Shown here: one piece after another, positions 57,502-62,587 of the stretch
How positions within the stretch are numbered: the first letter of the stretch is position 1
Layout of the letters: each line of letters opens with the position of its first letter
From: a virus
DNA: 62,587 bases
Strand: one strand, 5' to 3'
IMG/VR virus record: IMGVR_UViG_3300025679_000008
Location: 1 to 62,587 of that record
Program-made: the position numbers and the translations under genes
The notes under the pieces: model-generated
What the model was told of the DNA's origin: nothing
Database searches by the model: none
Seen by the model: the letters and a program-made list of their open reading frames with translations, nothing else

Positions 57502-58152
57502 CTATGCGTTATCGCCGGATGCTTTCGCGGCCGGGAAAGGGATTACTTCTCTGCCAAAGGGCTTGATCATCTTCTCGGGATTGAAGTCGGCAAAGGTCCT
57601 GGCGTCGAGCAGCGCCGCGCGGACGTTGCCCTCGGCCGACAGAGCAATGTCCTCGGCCTCCTCGAGCGGGATCCCGAGATCCAGGAGCATCGCCGACATA
57701 GCCAGGTGCGGGACCTTCTCAAACGGGATCTGCTGGAACCTGGTCTGGAAGCGCTCCTGGAGGTTCTCGAGCTCCAGGTTGCTCGTCACGATCGCGAAGG
57801 CCTCGACCGGCAGGATGTCCAACCAGGACAGCATGAGATCCTGCGCGTCCCTGCTCGCCCGGTCGACCTCGTCGATGATCCAGACGATGTTGCCACCGTG
57901 GAGCGGCCGGCTCTGGGTCTGGTCGATCCACTGGCGCACCTGGGCGACGGTGACCTCCTTGCCGTTGTAGGTAAGCGTGGACCACTTGTGCGGATCCACG
58001 GCCGCGGCGATCTCCAGGGCGAGTGTTGACTTGCCTGTGCCGGCCGGGCCGTAAAAGAGGTACTTGTAGGGGCCGCGGGCGCGGTAGGCGGGATCCTGGA
58101 GGAGCGCCCGGAACTTGGCCTGCAGCTGGCCGGCTTTGCCGATTAGGTTCAT
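57502..58152 (-). CDS. AAA+ ATPase, clamp-loader-like (216 aa)
   Basis: YLFYGPAGTGKST (Walker A, 31-43), WIIDEVDRAS (Walker B with DEV, 91-100), VTSNLE (sensor 1), and an ERFQTRFQ arginine segment are the features of RFC/DNA polymerase III delta-prime-type loaders. Only the AAA+ domain and a small C-terminal helical domain are present. It may load the host sliding clamp or a host helicase. No phage polymerase or clamp is found in the window. Confidence 0.8.
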   Translation of the reverse strand: MNLIGKAGQLQAKFRALLQDPAYRARGPYKYLFYGPAGTGKSTLALEIAAAVDPHKWSTLTYNGKEVTVAQVRQWIDQTQSRPLHGGNIVWIIDEVDRASRDAQDLMLSWLDILPVEAFAIVTSNLELENLQERFQTRFQQIPFEKVPHLAMSAMLLDLGIPLEEAEDIALSAEGNVRAALLDARTFADFNPEKMIKPFGREVIPFPAAKASGDNA

Positions 58153-58592
58153 TTGTGGCCCCTCAATATTGCCTGGCGGCGCTGTTGTTTGTCGGCGAGC
58201 TGCGCGGGATCATCCATCCGGCGAGCGAACACCCACACGCCATTGAACTTGAACCGGACACTGCATTCGTGGCGCCGGGCATAGTCGACGGCCGCAATGC
58301 AAGCCTGCTCGATCTCGGATACGGCCGGCGCCGTCATCGTCATAGATTTTACCGGAAAGGGCGTCGCTGGGCCCTGCGCAGACTCCTTCTCCATGAGCTC
58401 GAGCATCTTCTTCAGTTTCTTGATGCTCTCCTCGATTGCCTCGCCGGGATAGAATCCGAATCCGTAGCCGTGAGGATTCCCAAAAGCATCCTCGAATTGA
58501 AACGTGACGCAGGTGTTGACCGCGCCAGGCGGAGAGTTGTGGCATAGCTCCACACCCTTGAATGTTACAAACCAAGACATGCTTTTACTCAC
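58149..58592 (-). CDS. Hypothetical protein (147 aa)
   Basis: The GTG at 58592 overlaps the upstream stop (GTGA); ATG 58580 is an alternative. It is beta-rich at first (FVTFKGVELCHNSP, CVTFQFEDAFGNPHGYGFGFYPG), then helical. No family known to me. The last bases overlap the AAA+ start. Confidence 0.65.
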   Translation of the reverse strand: MSKSMSWFVTFKGVELCHNSPPGAVNTCVTFQFEDAFGNPHGYGFGFYPGEAIEESIKKLKKMLELMEKESAQGPATPFPVKSMTMTAPAVSEIEQACIAAVDYARRHECSVRFKFNGVWVFARRMDDPAQLADKQQRRQAILRGHK

Positions 58593-58777
58593 GTCCGATC
58601 CCTCCTGCCGGAGCTGGCGGCCTTCTTGAGCTCCGCCAGCTCTTCCCGGGACTCGAACAGCGACCGGTTACACTTCGCGTTGATCTCGGAGAGCTTCCGA
58701 TTCTCCTGGGCGAGCGCGAGGTTTTGCCAGATGGACTCGGTCAGCTTGTCCTCGGTGGTCTTCTTGGTGTCGCTCAT
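58589..58777 (-). CDS. Small charged coiled-coil protein (62 aa)
   Basis: Begins MSDTKKTTEDKLTESIWQNLALAQENRKL. It is almost all charged helix with a heptad pattern. Overlaps both adjacent genes (ATGA, GTGA). A function as adaptor or leader is only a guess. Confidence 0.6.
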   Translation of the reverse strand: MSDTKKTTEDKLTESIWQNLALAQENRKLSEINAKCNRSLFESREELAELKKAASSGRRDRT

Positions 58778-59097
58778 TTCAGTAGGCTCCCGTATTTGGT
58801 CTTGAACTCGTTGAAGGCCTCCGAATGCCGGCGATACGCCACCGCCATTTGGTCCCGCAGGCGCTCGCGTACCAGGCAGGAGGGAGCCTGCTTGTATATC
58901 TCGTGCAGCCTCTCTGTCTCGGCCTTCCAGAACTTAACCTCGAGGCTGTCACGCTCGAGCTGCTCCATACGGGCCTTGTGCTTGCGGGTGTGGACCACGC
59001 AGGCCTTAAAGCATTCATAGATGACGTATCCAACCGCGCAGAGCGGGATCGCTAGTAGGACCAGGCCTACGACTGCTTCCAATGCGCGAGGGCTCAT
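58774..59097 (-). CDS. Membrane-anchored coiled-coil protein (107 aa)
   Basis: One transmembrane helix at residues 8-28 (VVGLVLLAIPLCAVGYVIY) followed by an amphipathic coiled-coil (HKARMEQLERDSLEVKFWKAETERLHE). Topology resembles i-spanins or membrane-exclusion proteins, but the location in the early operon argues for another role. ATG overlaps the previous stop. Confidence 0.65.
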   Translation of the reverse strand: MSPRALEAVVGLVLLAIPLCAVGYVIYECFKACVVHTRKHKARMEQLERDSLEVKFWKAETERLHEIYKQAPSCLVRERLRDQMAVAYRRHSEAFNEFKTKYGSLLK

Positions 59098-59444
59098 CCC
59101 GTGAGCCTCCTCCAGAACCCCTTTGGAGCCTCCTCCTCAATGATCCCTGGCACGTCGACCAGCTGCAGCGGCGCCGGCCTCAGGTTCACGATCGCGTCCA
59201 CGTCCAGCTCGACGCCGGCGAGCGCCTGGCGAATCAGGGCCGGCAGCTGCTTCCGGAGCTCCGGATCCATGTCCGAGAAGTTGACGCAGTGAAGGAGCCG
59301 GAGCCTGGCCATCGCATCACGATCGGGAATGGCCCGGGTGGCTGCGAGGATCTCGTCGATCGTGCAGATCGAGAACCAGCCCTTGCGAACCATGTTCGCG
59401 AGCGCGGCCTTGACCATGAGGGATGTGGTGGGATCGACGGTCAT
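59094..59444 (-). CDS. Hypothetical protein (116 aa)
   Basis: Helical protein with MVKAALANMVRKGWFSICTIDEILAATRAIPD and an ELRKQLPALIRQALAGVELDVDAI segment. This composition is common in small phage proteins of unknown function, some near replication genes. Coupled to both neighbours by ATGA. Confidence 0.65.
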   Translation of the reverse strand: MTVDPTTSLMVKAALANMVRKGWFSICTIDEILAATRAIPDRDAMARLRLLHCVNFSDMDPELRKQLPALIRQALAGVELDVDAIVNLRPAPLQLVDVPGIIEEEAPKGFWRRLTG

Positions 59445-59887
59445 ACCTTCTTCGGCTTGTCCGTCTCGGGCCCGCTGTTCTTCAGCATCTCGGCCATGTC
59501 CATCTTGACCAGCTCGAGCGTGCCGATCGTCTCAACGAAGGTCGCCTTCGGGAAGCGCGCGAGGACCGCGTGGATCTGATCTCTCATAGCCTCGGGATCC
59601 TCGGGCAGGTGCTCGACCTCGGGGTTAGGGAGGGCGGTGAGGGTAGGCACCGTCGGCTTCTTGAGCAACAGGTGGGCGTAAGTCTCCGGCTCGTCGAGCC
59701 GGTAGGATTTCCTCTCAAGGCTATCTCCCGGCCACGAGATGAAGACCGTACTAATGTGGTGAAATGGTTCTTCGGGACGACGTGGTGGTGCCACGGATGA
59801 TTGCCAGCGGTCGACCTTGCCCACGGCGCCGGTCGGCAAATAGACCCGGGCGAGGACCTTCAGGGATCTCAGTTGGTCGGGCGTCAT
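59441..59887 (-). CDS. Hypothetical protein (148 aa)
   Basis: Opens MTPDQLRSLKVLARVYLPTG and has a beta-rich first half with a FVETIGTLELVKMDM end. Several prolines in the middle. Not recognised. Overlap with the downstream gene is ATGA. Confidence 0.6.
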   Translation of the reverse strand: MTPDQLRSLKVLARVYLPTGAVGKVDRWQSSVAPPRRPEEPFHHISTVFISWPGDSLERKSYRLDEPETYAHLLLKKPTVPTLTALPNPEVEHLPEDPEAMRDQIHAVLARFPKATFVETIGTLELVKMDMAEMLKNSGPETDKPKKV

Positions 59888-60138
59888 ACTCGGGAGAGGA
59901 CCGCGGTGTAGATCTCGCGCTTTGCCGGCGCGCTGACAGATCCCTTCTCGGCCAGGTGGACGTTGATATTCACTCCGCGCGGAAGCGTCCCGAAATATTC
60001 GATGGCGGCACAGAACGCGGCGACCGCGCCGCTATTCGTCGAGCTGGCGATCTTGGCATCCTTGCCGGATCCGGCGCGCGCAATGTTGGTGGCGGCGCCC
60101 AGCTTGACCTTGATAGTGACCGTGTTGGCTTTCTTCAT
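59884..60138 (-). CDS. Small basic protein (84 aa)
   Basis: ATG 60138 overlaps the previous stop. MKKANTVTIKVKLGAATNIARAGSGKDAKIASSTNSG is basic with a mixed strand and helix character; a YFGTLPRGVNINVHLAEKG stretch ends it. Could bind nucleic acid; unknown. Confidence 0.6.
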   Translation of the reverse strand: MKKANTVTIKVKLGAATNIARAGSGKDAKIASSTNSGAVAAFCAAIEYFGTLPRGVNINVHLAEKGSVSAPAKREIYTAVLSRV

Positions 60139-60428
60139 GATTCGTCCACCAGGCGGTACCTCTCCCTGGTCTCGGCGTCGATCGGCGCGAAGCCCGTGAA
60201 GGCCTTGCCATCGTGCTTCATCTCGTCCCAATGGCCTTCCGAGTCCCGGTAGATGATCCGGCGGTAGTAGCCGTAGGCCCAGAGCAGGAACGGCACGATC
60301 CGCTCGGCGTCGTTGGTCACGCTTACGCTGCCCGTGTCGAGATCCGTGACCAGGCAGGCACCGTCGGCAAATTGTATCCCGTAGGCGCAGCGCAGCGGCT
60401 CGAGCTTGGGTTCGATGCGGGACTTCAT
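60135..60428 (-). CDS. Hypothetical protein (97 aa)
   Basis: Begins MKSRIEPKLEPLRCAYGIQFADG and continues with AERIVPFLLWAYGYYRRIIYRDSEGHW and TGFAPIDAETRERYR. Aromatic-rich in the middle. No family identified. It overlaps both neighbours by ATGA. Confidence 0.65.
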   Translation of the reverse strand: MKSRIEPKLEPLRCAYGIQFADGACLVTDLDTGSVSVTNDAERIVPFLLWAYGYYRRIIYRDSEGHWDEMKHDGKAFTGFAPIDAETRERYRLVDES

Positions 60429-60814
60429 TCCTTCTCCTCCAGGGCCGCCGGCAGCTCCACGCCGTCCTCACCAAAGCACGCCGAGCACTTGTCCTCGCCG
60501 ACCCAGTGACACGGGGCGCCGGTCTTGGCTACGCACTGGCTGCAGTCGTCCTGGGTGCATCCGCACTTCCTGCAGGTCCGGACGGCGGGAGGAGCTTCTG
60601 AAACCTCGCCGGTCTTTTTGTCGATCAGGATCCTCCTGGTCTTGAACCTGGGCACATCGAATCCGAGCTTGAGCAGCTCCACGCCCAGGATCCGGCCCTC
60701 CTTAGCCCGCTCCTGGTCCATCCTGGCAACCGCCCGGGATCCAACGCCAGGCTCACGCTTCCCCTGGGCGAAGCCGCCGGCTACGTGGGGATGCGCTCCG
60801 ATCATCTTGCTCAT
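60425..60814 (-). CDS. Phage zinc-ribbon-type protein (129 aa)
   Basis: The C-terminal third holds CRKCGCTQDDCSQCVAKTG followed by CHWVGEDKCSAC, the six-to-eight-cysteine arrangement seen in many small phage and prophage proteins (CxxCGCxxxDCxxC ... CxWVxxDxCSxC). The N-terminal part is basic. A zinc or Fe-S binding role is likely; the function is not known. Confidence 0.8.
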   Translation of the reverse strand: MSKMIGAHPHVAGGFAQGKREPGVGSRAVARMDQERAKEGRILGVELLKLGFDVPRFKTRRILIDKKTGEVSEAPPAVRTCRKCGCTQDDCSQCVAKTGAPCHWVGEDKCSACFGEDGVELPAALEEKE

Positions 60815-61191
60815 GCAACCTCCAGGTAGATCGGCCGGCCGCAGATGCCCTTCAAATGATCCGCGCGGCGGTATATCCGTCTCTTGTTCGGCTCATACTG
60901 GTAGGACGCTGGATATATCTCCATGCCCAGCTGGTGCTGTCCGGGTTTGCAGGGCAGCTGGATTTCCGGCGGAAACTCCAGCGCTGCGGCCATCGGCATG
61001 TAGCCCTCGAGGCCGTCGGCCGCCACAAATAGAGCTACGCCGTAGCCGGCAGGCAGGCGCCTCTGATTCTCCAGGATCTCGGCTTCGCGCTCGAGGACGA
61101 TCGCGTCTCCGGCTTTGGCTCGCTCGATGATCTTGTCGTAGTCCAGCCGGGTAAGGTGGATCTCGATGTCGTGGTCTCCGTAGTGGCTCAT
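60811..61191 (-). CDS. Hypothetical protein (126 aa)
   Basis: Begins MSHYGDHDIEIHLTRLDYDKIIERAKAG and includes a GVALFVAADGLEGYMPMAAALEF segment. The C-terminus has a run KPGQHQLGMEIYPASYQYEPNKRRIYRRADH. Not recognised. It overlaps the next gene by ATGA. Confidence 0.6.
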   Translation of the reverse strand: MSHYGDHDIEIHLTRLDYDKIIERAKAGDAIVLEREAEILENQRRLPAGYGVALFVAADGLEGYMPMAAALEFPPEIQLPCKPGQHQLGMEIYPASYQYEPNKRRIYRRADHLKGICGRPIYLEVA

Positions 61192-61403
61192 TTGTCGAAG
61201 AACCTCCGGCGCCTCTCTTCGTCCTCTCGGGCGTCATCATGCTCCTCGAGGCTGTCCTCCAGGTCCCGCTCCACTTCCTTCAGGAGCTCCTTGCAGCCGC
61301 CAGGATAGAACTCGTTCACGATCATCCCGGCCACCAGGCACAGGGCCACGATCGCAGCGATGAACCAGCCGAAGGCCCGGAGGAGTGAGAAGAGGAGGGT
61401 CAA
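61188..61403 (-). CDS. Small membrane protein with acidic tail (71 aa)
   Basis: A transmembrane helix at residues 10-30 (FGWFIAAIVALCLVAGMIV) is followed by a C-terminal acidic helix (EVERDLEDSLEEHDDAREDEERRRR). Membrane-tethered, cytoplasmic tail. Role unknown. Confidence 0.65.
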   Translation of the reverse strand: MTLLFSLLRAFGWFIAAIVALCLVAGMIVNEFYPGGCKELLKEVERDLEDSLEEHDDAREDEERRRRFFDK

Positions 61404-61768
61404 GGTGTGCCTTTACGGCCGGCGTCGTAGGCGGTAGCGGCCTTTTTCATGGACTCGAGCGCAACCAGGAGATGCTGTTCGGCTTCCTGGAAATGCCGGC
61501 TGTACGTGCGCCTCGCCCGGGCCTCGTCGCAGAAGTGGGTAACGATCTCGACCAATATCGGCATACCAAGATCCACGTTGCCGGACATCACCTGCAGATC
61601 CCTTAGCCGTTGCGCCAGGGATCCCGTGCCGCGGGCTGTCAGGATGATCCCCACCTGCCGCGGGATGTACTTCGCGCGCAGGCCCAGGATCTCATGCCAA
61701 TCGCTCCCGACCAGGGTTATGCTGCGGAACGTCTCCGGCGGCCGCTCGTTGATCTTGTCGGCGCTCAA
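61400..61768 (-). CDS. Hypothetical protein (122 aa)
   Basis: Helical protein with QVGIILTARGTGSLAQRLRDLQVM and FCDEARARRTYSRHFQEAEQHLLVALESMKKA. It might be a small signalling or structural helical bundle. No motif. Overlaps the upstream Pro-rich gene by ATGA. Confidence 0.6.
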   Translation of the reverse strand: MSADKINERPPETFRSITLVGSDWHEILGLRAKYIPRQVGIILTARGTGSLAQRLRDLQVMSGNVDLGMPILVEIVTHFCDEARARRTYSRHFQEAEQHLLVALESMKKAATAYDAGRKGTP

Positions 61769-62109
61769 GGTGTAGGAGTCGGCGTCGGGGCCCTGGTCGG
61801 CGCGGCCGTGGGATACGGCGGCGGTGTCGGGGTCGGCGTGGGACTAAGCGGCGGAGCGGCCGTCGGGTACGGTGGCGCCGTGGGCGTGGGCGTGGGGCTT
61901 ATGGGCGGTGCCACAGTGGGATATGGCGGAGCCGTGGGGGTCGGTGTCGGCGAAGGGAACGTAGCAAAGAGCGGCGTCGGCGTCACGAACGGGAGAAAGA
62001 AAGGCGTCGGCCGCGGCAGGAATGCCCGGAGCGGCGCCGGCGGCGGCGTTGGCCGCACGTACGCCAGGGCGGCCGCGGGGACCAGGAGGATCAGCAGTGC
62101 CCGCCTCAT
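61765..62109 (-). CDS. Exported Pro/Thr-rich repeat protein (114 aa)
   Basis: ATG 62109 overlaps the stop of the repeat protein. MRRALLILLVPAAALAYVRP looks like a signal peptide with a cleavage after ALA. The mature part is almost entirely Pro, Thr, Ala and Tyr, with three copies of an 18-residue unit built on PTPTPTAPPYPT-[VA]-APP. It resembles a rigid polyproline linker or glycosylated stalk. It is translated with the beta-helix protein and may be exposed on the cell or virion. Confidence 0.7.
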   Translation of the reverse strand: MRRALLILLVPAAALAYVRPTPPPAPLRAFLPRPTPFFLPFVTPTPLFATFPSPTPTPTAPPYPTVAPPISPTPTPTAPPYPTAAPPLSPTPTPTPPPYPTAAPTRAPTPTPTP

Positions 62110-62587
62110 GACTTCAAGCCCGACAGGTACTCGTCTATCCACGCCACGGCCTGCTTCGCGTAGGTGTTGTTCTCCGGGGTATGCCCCTTCGAGATCGGCA
62201 TGTACCACTTCTCGGAAAGCCGGCTCTGATCGTGCGGCATGGTCTTATCCTTGCGCCCCTTCTCGAGCGTTCCCACCAGGCATGCGCACTCGCCTTCGTA
62301 CATGTGGCCGTCGATCTTTCCGGCAACCAAGGCCTTCCTCAGCTCCTGGATCTCATCGACCGTAGCCATAGCCAGGATCGCAGCATGATCGGCCTTGGTG
62401 GCCTCGAGCGGATTGCTTGAATAGATCTTGCCGGACACGTAGACCGAGCCCTCGACGGTGCCGTACACGTCGACCGAGCCCACTTTGGCGGTGGCGTACA
62501 CGTCGACCGAGCCCACTTTGGCGGTGGCGTACACGTCGACCGAGCCCTCGACGGTGCCGTACACGTAGACCGAGCCCACTTTGGCGG
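62106..62587 (-). CDS. Beta-helix repeat protein, 3' part (spans the circular junction)
   Basis: This is the C-terminal part of the protein that starts at 431. The final repeat units (GSVDVYATAKV, GSVDVYGTVE, GSVYVSGKIYSS) lead into a non-repetitive end: ADHAAILAMATVDEIQELRKALVAGKIDGHMYEGECACLVGTLEKG and a DQSRLSEKWYMPISKGHTPEN segment. This end resembles the Cys- and Gly-containing C-terminal domains of repeat proteins in other phages. The last 10 bases (62578-62587) do not match the left end and may be a repeat-collapse artefact. Confidence 0.85.
   Translation of the reverse strand, partial: AKVGSVYVYGTVEGSVDVYATAKVGSVDVYATAKVGSVDVYGTVEGSVYVSGKIYSSNPLEATKADHAAILAMATVDEIQELRKALVAGKIDGHMYEGECACLVGTLEKGRKDKTMPHDQSRLSEKWYMPISKGHTPENNTYAKQAVAWIDEYLSGLKS
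62452..62577. repeat. Terminal overlap, right copy
   Basis: These 126 bases are identical to 1-126. They fall inside the tandem-repeat gene, so they could be an assembly overlap, a real terminal redundancy, or a consequence of repeat copy-number ambiguity. After 62577 the two ends diverge: actttggcgg here, against another 30-base unit (tcgacggtgcc) on the left. Confidence 0.9.

Overview
The window is essentially one complete tailed double-stranded DNA phage genome. Its first 126 bases (1-126) are identical to 62452-62577, and the gene crossing that overlap reads through in one frame, so the unit is about 62,451 bp, circular or circularly permuted, with 10 unmatched bases at the right end. It encodes a large terminase, a portal, an N4-gp56-like (DUF4043-type) capsid protein, scaffold-like and ejection proteins and a lysis set, but I see no tape measure, sheath or long-tail tube gene. 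This suggests a podovirus-like virion. The host is not identifiable. High GC, Sec signal peptides, a lipobox protein and heptosyltransferase-like enzymes fit a Gram-negative or other diderm host. I found no integrase, phage repressor, tRNA, RNA polymerase or DNA polymerase.

Layout. A leftward operon of about 19 kb starts near 4237, runs to position 1, crosses the junction and continues from about 62.45 kb down to 47441. Nearly every gene in it overlaps the next by ATGA or GTGA. It carries RadC, many small unknown proteins, a beta-helix repeat protein, a proline-rich exported protein, a clamp-loader-like AAA+ ATPase, a ribbon-helix-helix protein, a putative recombination pair, nuclease-like proteins, an SF2 helicase and a transglycosylase-like endolysin. 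A short rightward group (4564-6521) surrounds a 654-base noncoding region (5017-5670) with hairpins, a G-quadruplex motif inside an inverted repeat, and iteron-like repeats; it is the best candidate for a replication origin or control hub. A second leftward group (9904-6511) encodes a zinc-finger protein, a GT9 glycosyltransferase, a small protein and a RecA-fold replicative ATPase.

The rightward late block (9994-47454) runs: scaffold-like protein, capsid, terminator, adaptor-like and tail proteins (14.5-20.5 kb), then a modification cassette (GT2-GT9 fusion, second GT2, GNAT-like protein, two methyltransferase-like proteins; 20.8-25.7 kb). Next come terminase, virion proteins, a HAD-like protein and an ATP-grasp-like enzyme (30.5-32.2 kb), a 1905-residue polyvalent ejection protein, the portal, a run of exported and fibre-like proteins (40.9-45.9 kb), and a lysis region with a lipoprotein, a class-3 lipase-like protein and holin-like membrane proteins.

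Together the genes describe a phage that probably borrows the host DNA polymerase, brings its own helicases and recombination functions, injects large internal proteins, and carries a sugar and small-molecule modification set inside the structural operon. Regulation appears to use a shared TGGGGT-N4-ACCCCA site at two widely separated leaders. A 3-kb stretch (about 51.69-54.70 kb) lacks the GGATCC and CTCGAG hexamers that are abundant elsewhere and looks like a recent acquisition.
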